A program made the translations under genes and the position numbers. The notes under the pieces are model-generated. The model did not search any database. It was given only the letters and a program-made list of their open reading frames with translations, and was not told where the DNA came from. Positions 8,736 to 17,782 of a stretch of DNA of 52,904 bases are shown here, piece after piece. The number at the start of each line of letters is the position of its first letter. Position 1 is the stretch's first letter. Location: assembly GCA_963796225.1 (NCBI GenBank), contig CAWCLK010000058.1, positions 1 to 52,904 on the forward strand. Direction: 5' to 3'. The DNA is from CAWCLK01 sp963796225. Its GTDB lineage: Bacteria; Actinomycetota; Nitriliruptoria; Nitriliruptorales; Nitriliruptoraceae.

Positions 8736-10055
8736 ATGGCCGACGTCGACCTGCTCGCCGAGCTGATCCGGATCCCGTCGATCACCCCGGACGCCGACGG
8801 GGAGGGTGCGGTCGCCGAGGTCCTGCGCGCTCGCCTCGACCGGGCCGGGCTGGACACCACCATCGAACGCAGTCCGGACGGGCGCCCCAACCTCGTCGCC
8901 CGCCTGGCCGGCCCAACCGATCGCCCCGCGCTGGTTCTGCTGTCGCACACCGACACGGTCCCCGTCGAGGAGGACGCGTGGCGCCACGACCCCTTCGGCG
9001 GCGAGGTCGTCGACGGTGAGCTGTGGGGACGCGGGGCGGTGGACATGAAGGGCGTGGCGGTCCTGCACGCCGACGCGGTGGCCGCCCTGGCGGACAGCGG
9101 TGCCACCCCAACCCGCGAGGTCGTGGTGGTCGCCGTCGCGGACGAGGAGGCCGGCGGGGCGCAGGGCGCCGAGTGGCTGGTCCGGGAGCGGGGCGAGATC
9201 GTGGGCTTCCGCGACGGCGCCCCGCCACCCGAGGTCGTGGGCGAGGGCGGCTTCGGGCTGTCGGGGATCCTCGACCGTCCGATCATGCCGCTGGTGCTGG
9301 GCGAGAAGGGCCCGCTCGGGGTCCGTGCGCGGGCCACCGGCACCCCGGGGCACGGCTCGATGCCGCCGGAGGACCAGGCGATCCGGGCGCTGGCACGGTT
9401 CGTCGAGGACGTCGCCGGGCCCCGCCCCGCCCACCTGCACCCGGTCATGCGCGAGCAGTTCGCGATCCTGGCCGAGTCCGCCGGAGGCGTCGAGGCCCGG
9501 CTGTTCGCGGCGCTGGCCGGTCCCGTGGGACCAGCCGTCCTGCGGTTGGTGGCCGGCCAGCTGCGCCGGCGTGGCGGCGCCATGGCGAACCTCGTCGCCG
9601 ACACGGTCACGCCGACGCGCCTGGACGCCGGCTACGCCTTCAACGTGGTCCCCGGCGAGGCCACGGCCACCTTCGACTGCCGCCTGCTGCCGGACACCGA
9701 CCCGGACGACGTCCTCGCGTGGCTGCGAGGCGTCGGTCGGGACGCCGGGGTACAGGTCGACGAGATCCACCGCTGGTCGAGCCCGGTCAGCCGTCGCACC
9801 GAGCTCGTCGACGCGGCGGCGGAGGTCTCGGCCGGCCTGCCGACGGCGCCGATCGTCGTGCCGTCGCTGACCCCGGGCACCACGGACCTGCGCTGGTTCC
9901 GTGCCCGGGGCGCGACCGGGCTCGGCTGGGTGCCGCTGGTGCTCTCGCCCGAGCAGCTGGCCGGCTTCCACGGTCACGACGAACGCGTCCCCGTGGAGGA
10001 GCTCCACCGCGCCCAGCAGGCCATGGACGACCTCGTGGCCCGTGCCTGCACCTGA
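8736..10055 (+). CDS. M20 family metallopeptidase (ArgE/DapE/carboxypeptidase type)
   Basis: Di-zinc amidohydrolase or exopeptidase of 439 aa. Motifs: SHTDTVPV (His-x-Asp ligands), GRGAVDMKG (bridging Asp), ADEEAGG (catalytic Glu plus Glu ligand), a central dimerisation domain beginning near RARATGTPGHGSMP, and a C-terminal His in GFHGHDERV. Closer to M20 carboxypeptidases (PgpA/CPG70-like) than to strict DapE or ArgE, judging from GHGSMP; the substrate is not known. ATG at 8736 is taken; a GTG at 8730 that overlaps the mutY stop as GTGA is equally possible and would add two residues. Probably co-transcribed with mutY, though no functional link is evident. Confidence 0.88.
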   Translation: MADVDLLAELIRIPSITPDADGEGAVAEVLRARLDRAGLDTTIERSPDGRPNLVARLAGPTDRPALVLLSHTDTVPVEEDAWRHDPFGGEVVDGELWGRGAVDMKGVAVLHADAVAALADSGATPTREVVVVAVADEEAGGAQGAEWLVRERGEIVGFRDGAPPPEVVGEGGFGLSGILDRPIMPLVLGEKGPLGVRARATGTPGHGSMPPEDQAIRALARFVEDVAGPRPAHLHPVMREQFAILAESAGGVEARLFAALAGPVGPAVLRLVAGQLRRRGGAMANLVADTVTPTRLDAGYAFNVVPGEATATFDCRLLPDTDPDDVLAWLRGVGRDAGVQVDEIHRWSSPVSRRTELVDAAAEVSAGLPTAPIVVPSLTPGTTDLRWFRARGATGLGWVPLVLSPEQLAGFHGHDERVPVEELHRAQQAMDDLVARACT

Positions 10056-10128
10056 CGGGCCGGCGTCGGCCGCTCGTCCGCCGGTACGGTCGGCGGTCGC
10101 CTGACCCGAGACACCCACGAGGTGCGAC

Positions 10129-11397
10129 GTGACCGAGACGCCCCTGCGGCGCCACACCCTCGACAACGGCCTGCGGCTGGTGGTGTCCGAGGACCACCTC
10201 GCGCCCGTCGTGGCCGTGAACGTCTGGTACGACGTCGGCTCGCGCCACGAGCAGCCCGGCCGCACCGGGCTGGCCCACCTGTTCGAGCACCTGATGTTCC
10301 AGGGCTCGCGCAACGTCGGTCCCGCCGAGCACTTCTCGTTGCTGCAGGGCGTCGGTGCGACCCTGAACGGCACCACCAGCTTCGACCGCACCAACTACTT
10401 CGAGGCCGTGCCCACCCACGCCTACGAGCTGGCGCTGTGGCTCGAGGCCGACCGCATGGGCACGCTGCTCGACGCGCTGACGCAGGAGAACCTCGACAAC
10501 CAGCGCGACGTGGTCAAGAACGAGCGTCGGCAGCGGTACGACAACGTCCCCTACGGCACGGCGTGGGAGCAGCTGTTCGCCCTGCTGTACCCCGAGGACC
10601 ACCCCTACCACCACCTCCCGATCGGGTCGATGTCCGACCTCGACGCCACCACGCTGGAGGACTGCCGGGACTTCTTCACGCGCCACTACGCCCCGGCCAA
10701 CGCCACCCTGACGGTCGTCGGCGACGTCGACCCCAACGTGGTCATCGACCGGGTCGAGCACTACTTCGGGCAGATCCCGACCCTCGCCGAGGCGCCCGAG
10801 GCCCCGGACGGCAGCATCGGGCCGCGCACCGAGGGAGCCCACCGGGTCAGCCACGAGCTCGTGCCCGCCGAGACCCGCTACGAGGTCTTCCGCGTCCCGC
10901 CCGAGACCACGCCCGACAACGACGCCCTCGAGCTCGGCCTCGAGGTGCTCGCCGGTGGCGGCGCCAGTCGCCTGGTCCGTCGCCTGGTCCGCGAGGAGCA
11001 GGTCGCCTCGGGCGTCCAGGCGGGTGTGCAGGGCCTGGTCGGGGGGACCGACATCGCCGTTCTGGTCAGCCGCGCGGCCACGGGCCAGTCGCTGGACGAC
11101 CTGGCCAAGGGCGTCGAGGAGGAGGTCGCCCGGCTCGGCGCCGACGGTCCCTCCGACGAGGAGCTGGAGCGTGCCCGCGCCCGGCTGACCCACGACTGGC
11201 TGGACCGCATGACCACCGCCATGGGGCGGGCGGACGTGCTCAACCACCACGAGACCCTGCACGGCGACGCCGCCATGGTCGACGACGTGCTCGGACGGAT
11301 CGACGCCGTGACCGCCGATGCGGTCCGCGACGCCGTCGCCACGTGGCTCACGCCCACCAACCGAGCCGTGCTCGAGTACCGCGAGGAGGTCGCGTGA
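10129..11397 (+). CDS. M16 family zinc metalloprotease (catalytic subunit)
   Basis: Pitrilysin/processing-peptidase-like, 422 aa. The inverted zinc motif His-x-x-Glu-His is present as HLFEH at residues 50-54 and the distal Glu ligand as VKNERRQRYDN, followed by the typical NATLTVVGDVDP and a second non-catalytic half ending with an HDWLDRM helix region. GTG at 10129 is preceded by GAGGTG (10119-10124). Its stop overlaps the start of a second M16-like gene that lacks the zinc motif, so the two likely form one heterodimer like mitochondrial processing peptidase. Substrates of bacterial pairs are mostly small peptides. No signal peptide, so cytoplasmic. Confidence 0.92.
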   Translation: MTETPLRRHTLDNGLRLVVSEDHLAPVVAVNVWYDVGSRHEQPGRTGLAHLFEHLMFQGSRNVGPAEHFSLLQGVGATLNGTTSFDRTNYFEAVPTHAYELALWLEADRMGTLLDALTQENLDNQRDVVKNERRQRYDNVPYGTAWEQLFALLYPEDHPYHHLPIGSMSDLDATTLEDCRDFFTRHYAPANATLTVVGDVDPNVVIDRVEHYFGQIPTLAEAPEAPDGSIGPRTEGAHRVSHELVPAETRYEVFRVPPETTPDNDALELGLEVLAGGGASRLVRRLVREEQVASGVQAGVQGLVGGTDIAVLVSRAATGQSLDDLAKGVEEEVARLGADGPSDEELERARARLTHDWLDRMTTAMGRADVLNHHETLHGDAAMVDDVLGRIDAVTADAVRDAVATWLTPTNRAVLEYREEVA

Positions 11398-12764
11398 GCG
11401 CCGCCACCGTCCAGTCCCGCCCCGTCCTCGGCGACCCCGTCACGTGGTCGATGCCCGAGCTCGCCAGCGTCGACCTCGGCCCCGGCCTGACCGTGCACCA
11501 GATCCCCCTGCCGGGGCGCGGCCTCGTGGCGGTCGACCTGCGCCTCGACGCCCCGATCACGCTGGACCCGGAGGGCCGCGAGGGCCTGGCCCTGGTCACC
11601 GCGCGGGCGTTGGACGAGGGGTCGGCCCAGCGCGACGGTGACGCCTTCGCCGCCGCGCTCGACCGTGTGGGCGCCGACTGGCACACCGGGGCCGGCACGG
11701 CCGGACTGCGCGTGTCGCTGGACGTCCCGGCCGAGCACCTGGCCGAGGCGCTCGACCTGCTCGCGGAGGCCGTCACCGAACCGGTCTTCCCGGCCCGCGA
11801 GGTCGAACGGCTCGTCGCACAGCGACTGGACGCCATCCGCCAGCAGCTCGCCCGGGCCGACGCGCGCATCGGGATCGTCGAGCGCGACGTCATGGTCGAC
11901 GACCACCGCTGCCGACTGCCCAACGGCGGGACGCTGGACACCGTCGCAGCCCTCGACCACGAGCTGGCCGCGGGCTTCCACGCCGACCACGTGATGACCG
12001 GCCCCGCCACCCTCGTGGTCGCCGGTGACACCTCCGGGATCGACGTCGAGGAGGTCGCCGCCCGGCGCCTGGCCCACTTCGTCGACCCCGCCCGGGACGC
12101 TCACGCCCCGCAGCCGCTGCCGGTGCGGTCCGGGCCCCGGGTGGTCGTCGTCGACAAGCCCGGCGCGGTGCAGACCCAGCTGCTGCTCAGCCGCCGCGGT
12201 CCCGACCGCCACGCGGACGACTGGGTGGCGGCCCGGGTCGCCAGCTACGTGCTCGGAGGCACCCTGACCAGTCGCCTGGACATGGTGCTGCGCGAGGAGA
12301 AGGGCTTCACCTACGGCATCCGCTCGCGCCTCACGACCTATCGGCGGGGCGGGATCGCCCAGCTCGCCAACGGCTCCGTCGACACGCCCAACACCGCCGA
12401 GTCGGTGCAGCTGGCGCTGGAGATCATCGGTCGGCTCGCCGAGGAGGGCGCCACCGCGGACGAACGCGACGCCGCCGTGGACTTCCTCGTGGGGGTGCGG
12501 CCGCTGGCGCTCGAGACGCCGCGCGCACTCGCCAGCGAGGTCACGCGCAACCTCGGCGACGACCTGCCGCCGACCCACACCGACGCCGAGCTCGCCGCCC
12601 TGCGCGACGTCGAGCTCGACGCCGTCAATGCGGCCGCGGCGGCGCACCTGCGTGCCGAGGACTGCACGGTCATCGCCATCGGCGACGCCGACGCGATCGT
12701 CGGTGACCTCGAGGCACTCGGCCACGCCGAGGTCGAGGTCCGCCGGGACGACGTCGAGGTCTAG
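11394..12764 (+). CDS. M16 family non-catalytic partner subunit
   Basis: 456 aa, M16 fold. The position equivalent to the zinc motif reads GLALVTARALDEG, with no His-x-x-Glu-His, so it cannot bind catalytic zinc. The downstream M16 features are retained: TATLVVAGD-type strand (ATLVVAGDTSG) and the substrate-binding R/Y pair region LREEKGFTYGIRSRL near residue 305. GTG at 11394 overlaps the preceding stop as GTGA. Expected role: regulatory or substrate-clamping half of the M16 heterodimer. It converges on the S9 peptidase gene, and the two stop codons share a single CTAG. Confidence 0.9.
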   Translation: MSAATVQSRPVLGDPVTWSMPELASVDLGPGLTVHQIPLPGRGLVAVDLRLDAPITLDPEGREGLALVTARALDEGSAQRDGDAFAAALDRVGADWHTGAGTAGLRVSLDVPAEHLAEALDLLAEAVTEPVFPAREVERLVAQRLDAIRQQLARADARIGIVERDVMVDDHRCRLPNGGTLDTVAALDHELAAGFHADHVMTGPATLVVAGDTSGIDVEEVAARRLAHFVDPARDAHAPQPLPVRSGPRVVVVDKPGAVQTQLLLSRRGPDRHADDWVAARVASYVLGGTLTSRLDMVLREEKGFTYGIRSRLTTYRRGGIAQLANGSVDTPNTAESVQLALEIIGRLAEEGATADERDAAVDFLVGVRPLALETPRALASEVTRNLGDDLPPTHTDAELAALRDVELDAVNAAAAAHLRAEDCTVIAIGDADAIVGDLEALGHAEVEVRRDDVEV

Positions 12765-14818
12765 GCGGGCAACGGCGGGGTCAACGCCACCTCGGGCAGG
12801 TCGCCGGCGGGCACGAACCCCATGACCTGACCGTAGAAGGCCAGCTCGGACTCGAGCCAGGTCACGATGTTCTCGGCCCGACGGAACCCGTGCTGTTCGC
12901 CCTCGAAGGCGACGTAGGCGTGGGGGATGCCGCGTTCGGCGGCCGCGGCGACCATCGCCTCGGCCTGCTCGGGCGGCACCACCGGGTCCTCGAGGCCCTG
13001 CAGGACCAGCAGCGGCTTCGACAGCCTGTCGGCGCGGTGCAGCGGTGAGCGCTGGCGGTACAGGTCCCGCGATTCGGGCAGCGGCCCGACGACGCGGTCG
13101 AGGTAGTGGGACTCGAACTTGTGGGTGTGCCTGGCGAGCAGCTCGAGGTCGGCGACCCCGAAGAACGACGTGCCGCAGGCGAAGGGGTGGCCGGGCGTGG
13201 TCAGGACCGCCAGGGTCGTGTAGCCCCCGGCGCTGCCACCACGGATCGCCATGCGGTCGCCGTCGACCACGCCGGTCGTGGCCAGGGTGCGCGCCACCGC
13301 CATGGTGTCGTCGACGTCGAGCTCGCCCCAGTGGCCGAGCAGGCGGTCGCGATAGGCGCGCCCGAACCCGCTGCTGCCGCGGTAGTTCACGTCGGCCACC
13401 GCGAAGCCGCGCGTGGTCCAGTACGCGATCGCGGGCGTGAGGATCGGCGAGACGTGGCCGGTCGGCCCCCCGTGGGTGAACACGAGCAGGGGCGGGAGCT
13501 CGTCCTCGGGACCGGCGACGTCCCGGTTGGCGGGGCGCCACAGGAAGGCGTTGGTGGTCTCGCCGTCGGGGGTGCCGACCTCGATGGGCTCGGGAACCGG
13601 CCAGTCCCCCTCCTCGAGGGCGGAGAGCTCGTAGCGGCGGACCTCGATCGCGGGACGCCCGGGCGTCCACACCACGACCACGCGCGCCCCGTTCGCCTCG
13701 GCGGCGAGGAAGGTGACGCCCCGGCCGAAGGGCTGGATCCGGTCGATGTTGGCGTAGGGCAGCGACACCTCGGTCACGGTGCTGGTGTCGGGTTCGAGCA
13801 GGACCAGGCGGTGCGTGGCGCGTTCGGTCACCACGCAGACCAGGCGACCGTCGGCCAGCGGGGCGATCGACTGCATGCCGAACTGCCAGGCGGGGGCGCC
13901 GCAGTCGGCGTCGAACCAGGAGACCTGCTCGGAGCTGCGGGTGTCGTCGCTGACGTGCACCTCCCAGTAGCCGGACGTGTCCAGGCCGAAGGCCAGCCGT
14001 CCGTCGTGCATCCACGTCACCGAGCACACCGAGGCCTGGTCGCCGCCGGCGATGCGGCGTGGGTCCTCGAGCTGGCCGTCGTGCAGCTCGGCCACCCACA
14101 GCTCGGCGTCGTCCCAGGGCATCGACGGGTGGTCCCAGGCGGTCCAGGCGAGCCGTCGGCCGTCGGGGGAGGGCCGCGGTGAGGCCACGAAGTCCCGTCC
14201 GCCGAGGAGCAGGTGCTCCTCGCCGGTGTCGAGGTCGAGCGCGACCAGCTCGTTGCGGGGCTCGTGGTCCCCGTGGTGGGTCTCGCGCACGGCCACCAGG
14301 AGGTTCGAGCCCGGGACGTGCCGGGCGTCGGCCCACCGGACCGCCGCAGGTCCCTCGCCACCGGCGGTGACTGGCTGCGGGTGGCGGCCCCCGATCCGGT
14401 ACAGCCGCTGGTCGGTGTACTCCGACGCGTACACGGTCTCGCCGACCGCGGTGAACGGGGCGCCGCCGTACTCGTGGACGCGCGTGCGCACGTCGAAGCC
14501 GGCAGGAACCTGGTCGGCGACCTCGCGACCGTCCCAGCCGACCAGTGCCTGGCGGCCCTCCTCGGCGGGGCGGCGCTCGGTCCACAGCAGGCGCCGGCCG
14601 GCGGCCAGCAGGTTGCCGGGGACGATGGCGCCCGCGGCGAGATCGGCGGCCTCGAGCGGGGACGGCCAGGTGCCGTGGGGGAGGACGACGGGGGGCAGGG
14701 TCGGCTCCGGGAGCAAGGGATGGGCCGGGACCGTATCGGGGCGTCCCCCGGCGAGGGTGGCAGCGGCACCAGGGATCGGATGTCGGTGGTCGTCCGCAGG
14801 GGTGGTGTCGACCGTCAC
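12761..14818 (-). CDS. S9 family prolyl oligopeptidase / acylaminoacyl peptidase
   Basis: Serine peptidase of 685 aa. The N-terminal part is a beta-propeller with repeated WD-like blades. The C-terminal alpha/beta hydrolase carries the nucleophile GGSAGGYTT, the Asp in GLEDPVVPPEQ and the His in EGEQHGFRR, in the order Ser-Asp-His. LVFTHGGPTGH supplies the oxyanion region. Pattern is nearest to dipeptidyl aminopeptidase/acylaminoacyl peptidases. No signal peptide. GTG at 14818 is chosen because the helicase start on the other strand is only 41 bases away, leaving a compact divergent promoter; no clear Shine-Dalgarno precedes it, so it may be leaderless. With the M20 and M16 genes it makes a peptidase-rich block. 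Confidence 0.9.
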   Translation of the reverse strand: MTVDTTPADDHRHPIPGAAATLAGGRPDTVPAHPLLPEPTLPPVVLPHGTWPSPLEAADLAAGAIVPGNLLAAGRRLLWTERRPAEEGRQALVGWDGREVADQVPAGFDVRTRVHEYGGAPFTAVGETVYASEYTDQRLYRIGGRHPQPVTAGGEGPAAVRWADARHVPGSNLLVAVRETHHGDHEPRNELVALDLDTGEEHLLLGGRDFVASPRPSPDGRRLAWTAWDHPSMPWDDAELWVAELHDGQLEDPRRIAGGDQASVCSVTWMHDGRLAFGLDTSGYWEVHVSDDTRSSEQVSWFDADCGAPAWQFGMQSIAPLADGRLVCVVTERATHRLVLLEPDTSTVTEVSLPYANIDRIQPFGRGVTFLAAEANGARVVVVWTPGRPAIEVRRYELSALEEGDWPVPEPIEVGTPDGETTNAFLWRPANRDVAGPEDELPPLLVFTHGGPTGHVSPILTPAIAYWTTRGFAVADVNYRGSSGFGRAYRDRLLGHWGELDVDDTMAVARTLATTGVVDGDRMAIRGGSAGGYTTLAVLTTPGHPFACGTSFFGVADLELLARHTHKFESHYLDRVVGPLPESRDLYRQRSPLHRADRLSKPLLVLQGLEDPVVPPEQAEAMVAAAAERGIPHAYVAFEGEQHGFRRAENIVTWLESELAFYGQVMGFVPAGDLPEVALTPPLPA

Positions 14819-14858
14819 GGGGGCGTGGCACCATCCGCCCACGGCACGAGGAGGTCGC

Positions 14859-16448
14859 ATGGCGCTGCGCGAGGCGGCGGTCGACGCCCTGGCGGACGCT
14901 GCCGACGGGCTGGCCGTCGGCGAGGTCCTGGCAGCCGTGCGACGTGCCGGCGGGGCCGGGGTCAGCCGTGCTGCGGTCGAACGGCTCCTGCGCGACGACC
15001 CCGCCTTCGTGGCCCACGAGCAGCTCGGGCGCACCCGGTGGCGGCTGGACCCCGCCGCTGCCGCCGGTGACATCGCCCCAGCCTCGGCGACGCCGGTCGA
15101 CCCGGGGCGTCCGCTGGACGGTCTGGGGCTGCGCGACTGGCAGGTCGAAGCCTTCGCCGACTGGGTCGCCGACGGGTGTCGGGGCGTGGTCGAGGCGATC
15201 ACCGGCGCGGGCAAGACGCGCCTCGCCGTGGCTGCCGTGCGGGTGGCCCTGTCGCGGGGCGGGGTGGCGCTGGTGCTCGTCCCCACCCTGGACCTGCAGG
15301 ACCAGTGGGTCTCCCAGCTGCGTGCCCTGGTCCCGGACGCCCGGATCGGGCGTCTCGGTGGAGGGGCGGCCGACACGCTCTCCGACCACCACGTCGTGGT
15401 CGCGACCCCGCACTCCGCCTCCGAGGTCCCGGTCGTGCCCGACGACGGGGTCCTGGGGCTGCTGGTGGCCGACGAGGCCCACCGGTACGGCGCCCCGACG
15501 TGGGGGGCGGCGCTGCGCGACGCCTTCGCCATGCGCCTGGCGCTGACCGCCACCTACGAACGCAACGACGACGGGCTCGAGGACGTGCTCGGGCCCTACT
15601 TCGGCGGCGTGGTGCACGGCTACGGCTACGTCGACGCCGCTCGCGACGGGGTGATCGCGCCCTTCCGCGTGGGGCTGGTGGGCACGGCGCTGGACGACGG
15701 CGAGCGCGAGGCCTTCGACGCCGCCGACACCGCCGCCCGGCGCGCCCGGCGGGTGCTGGTGGCCGACCACCGCGCCCCGCGGCACCCGGTGGAGACCATC
15801 CGGACCGCGGCGGCGCTGGTCGCCGACGCCGACCGTGGCGCCCGCGGCCACGGCGACGCCGACGTGCGGGCCGCGCGGGAGTACCTGCGGTGGCTGCGCG
15901 CCCGTCGCGACGTCGCCGCCAACGCCGCGGGCAAGCTCGACGTGCTCGGCAAGCTCGCCCCGTCGCTGCACGGCCGCCGGACGCTGGTGTTCTGCGACAC
16001 CGTCGACCAGGCCGAGCTGGCGGCCAAGCGGGTGGTGGCGTCGGGCGGGCCGCTGGCCGAGACCCTGCACGGGCAGCTGCCCGACGAGAAGCGCCGGATC
16101 CGCATGGCGCAGTTCCGCAACGGCAACCTGCCCGTCGTCGTCGCGCCCCGCGTGCTCGACGAGGGCGTGGACGTCCCCGACGCCGACGTCGCGATCGTGC
16201 TGGCGGCCTTCCGCAGCCGCCGCCAGATGGTGCAGCGCCTCGGGCGGGTCCTGCGCGTCAAGGACGACGGCCGCGAGGCTCGACTGGTCGTCGTCTTCGC
16301 CACCGACACCCTCGAGGACCCCGACCGGGGCGCCCACGAGGTCTTCCTCGACGAGGTGCTGCCGGTGGCCCGCGGGGTGGACCGCCTCGACGCCGACGCG
16401 GACCCGGACGGCGTGGCTGGCTGGCTCGACGTGCGACCGGGGTCGTAG
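14859..16448 (+). CDS. DEAD/DEAH-box superfamily 2 helicase (XPB/RadD-like)
   Basis: 529 aa. An N-terminal winged-helix-like segment of about 70 residues (EVLAAVRRAG...LGRTRWRL) precedes the helicase core: LRDWQVEAF Q-like motif, Walker A AITGAGKT, DEAH in VADEAHRYG, motif III LALTATYER, and the second RecA domain with LVFCDTVDQAE, LDEGVDVPDADV and the arginine motif QRLGRVLR. This is the XPB-like SF2 pattern; actinobacterial XPB-type helicases act in DNA repair, but the exact role here is unknown. Strong Shine-Dalgarno GAGGAGGT at 14848-14855. It sits directly upstream of disA, where radA usually lies in Gram-positive genomes. Confidence 0.88.
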   Translation: MALREAAVDALADAADGLAVGEVLAAVRRAGGAGVSRAAVERLLRDDPAFVAHEQLGRTRWRLDPAAAAGDIAPASATPVDPGRPLDGLGLRDWQVEAFADWVADGCRGVVEAITGAGKTRLAVAAVRVALSRGGVALVLVPTLDLQDQWVSQLRALVPDARIGRLGGGAADTLSDHHVVVATPHSASEVPVVPDDGVLGLLVADEAHRYGAPTWGAALRDAFAMRLALTATYERNDDGLEDVLGPYFGGVVHGYGYVDAARDGVIAPFRVGLVGTALDDGEREAFDAADTAARRARRVLVADHRAPRHPVETIRTAAALVADADRGARGHGDADVRAAREYLRWLRARRDVAANAAGKLDVLGKLAPSLHGRRTLVFCDTVDQAELAAKRVVASGGPLAETLHGQLPDEKRRIRMAQFRNGNLPVVVAPRVLDEGVDVPDADVAIVLAAFRSRRQMVQRLGRVLRVKDDGREARLVVVFATDTLEDPDRGAHEVFLDEVLPVARGVDRLDADADPDGVAGWLDVRPGS

Positions 16449-16486
16449 GGGGCAGTGCGCTCCCCGAACAGGTTGTTCTCGTCGGT

Positions 16487-16492
16487 TACAGT
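16487..16492 (+). promoter_or_regulatory. Candidate -10 element for disA
   Basis: TACAGT matches TAnnnT and lies 36 bases before the disA GTG in an 80-base gap. No good -35 hexamer is visible at 17 bases spacing. GGAGG at 16514-16518 is the ribosome binding site. Confidence 0.35.
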
Positions 16493-16528
16493 GCCACACG
16501 CACCCGTGTACGTGGAGGAGTCAGTCCC

Positions 16529-17582
16529 GTGGTCGACGGCAAGCGCGAACGCAGTCTGCTCCACGTGCTGCAGATGCTCGCGCCCGGGACCACGATCCGC
16601 GACGGCATCGAACGCGTCATCGGCGCGGGGCGCGGGGCGCTGATCGTCGTCGGCTGGACCGACACGGTCGAACGGATCGTCTCCGGCGGCTTCCTCATCG
16701 ACACGCCGGCCACCGCCCAGCGCATCGCCGAGCTGGCGAAGATGGACGGGGCGCTGATCCTCGACGACCTCGGCGAACGCATCCTGCGCGCCAACGTCCA
16801 CCTCGTGCCCGACCCGTCGATCGGCACGTGGGAGACCGGCACCCGGCACCGCTCGGCGGAACGGACCGCCAAGCAGACCGGCAAGCCGGTCATCTCGGTG
16901 TCCGAATCGATGAGCGTGGTCACCCTGTACTGGGGCGAGCGCAAGAAGGTGCTCGAGTCCGTCAGCAGCCTGCTGTTCCGCGCCAACCAGGCGCTGTCCA
17001 CCCTCGAGCGCTACCGCGCCCGGCTCGACGAGGTCTCCACCGCGCTGTCCAACCGCGAGGTCGAGGACGCCGTGGTGCTCCGCGACGTGCTGCTGACCAT
17101 GCAGCGCACCGAGATGGTCCGCCGCATCGCCAAGGAGATCGAGGACCACATCACCGAGCTCGGCACCGAGGGGCGCCTCATCCGGCTGCAGCTCGACGAG
17201 CTCGTGTCCAACGTCGACGAGGACCGCGTGCTGCTCGTCCAGGACTACCTCGCCGACCGCCGGCGCAAGGTCGAGCAACGTCCTCGAGGACCTCGACGAG
17301 CTCAACACCGACGAGCTGCTCACGCTGGACAACCTCTGCGAGGTGCTCAGCTACGCGACCGACGAGATCGACGCACCGTGAAGCCGCGCGGGCTTCCGCT
17401 TGCTGTCGCGCATCCCGCGGCTGCCGGACACGGTCATCGCCAAGCTGGTCAAGCGCTTCAGCAACCTGCAGGGCGTCATGGACGCCAGCCTGGCCGACCT
17501 CGACGACGTCGAGGGCGTCGGCGAGACCCGTGCCCGCTCCATCCGCGACGGCCTCAACCGCCTGGCCGAGAACGCCCTCTGA
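16529..17582 (+). CDS. disA: DNA integrity scanning diadenylate cyclase DisA (frameshifted)
   Basis: Makes c-di-AMP from two ATP while scanning DNA for branched structures. The N-terminal DAC domain has MDGALILD (catalytic Asp-Gly-Ala) and GTRHRSAERT (Arg-His-Arg), followed by the helical spine (LERYRARLDEVSTALSNREVED...) and a C-terminal HhH domain (RIPRLPDTVIAKLVKRF, LDDVEGVGETRARSIRDGL). Length about 350 aa, normal. The frame is broken three times near the junction of spine and HhH: an extra C near 17276 (VEQ|NVLEDLDEL), a missing G near 17380 (DAPVKPRG) and an extra base near 17390. The net change is +1, matching the 1054-base span. radA, its usual upstream partner, is not present here. 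Confidence 0.95.
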
Positions 17583-17648
17583 CCGATGCTCGGGGTGATC
17601 GGCGCGCCCCGACGGGGTCGCGGCCCGACGCGAGTCGGAGCGCATTGG

Positions 17649-17782
17649 TAGAATGGGCGGCCACGATCCGCCACGGGAGCACGAGGCGGACCCGGGTGTG
17701 GGAGCACCCCTTCGGCGCACCGTCCTCGGTGTGCCCCCGACCTCGTGTGCCCGGGCGCCATGTGGCAATCGAGGAGACACGG
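17649..17782 (+). promoter_or_regulatory. carD promoter and structured leader
   Basis: TAGAAT at 17649-17654 is a near-ideal -10. It implies a leader of roughly 120 bases before the carD ATG, long for this genome. The leader contains an 8-bp stem-loop with one G-U pair (17715-17722 with 17727-17734, loop TCCT) and an overlapping GGGTG...CACCC element just upstream, so alternative structures are possible. GAGGAGA at 17771-17777 is the ribosome binding site. Confidence 0.5.

Noticed and set aside
10878..16499. Open frame of 1,873 codons on the minus strand
   Set aside because: It runs antisense to the M16 and helicase genes and in a wrong frame of the S9 gene; composition is that of a GC-driven antisense frame.
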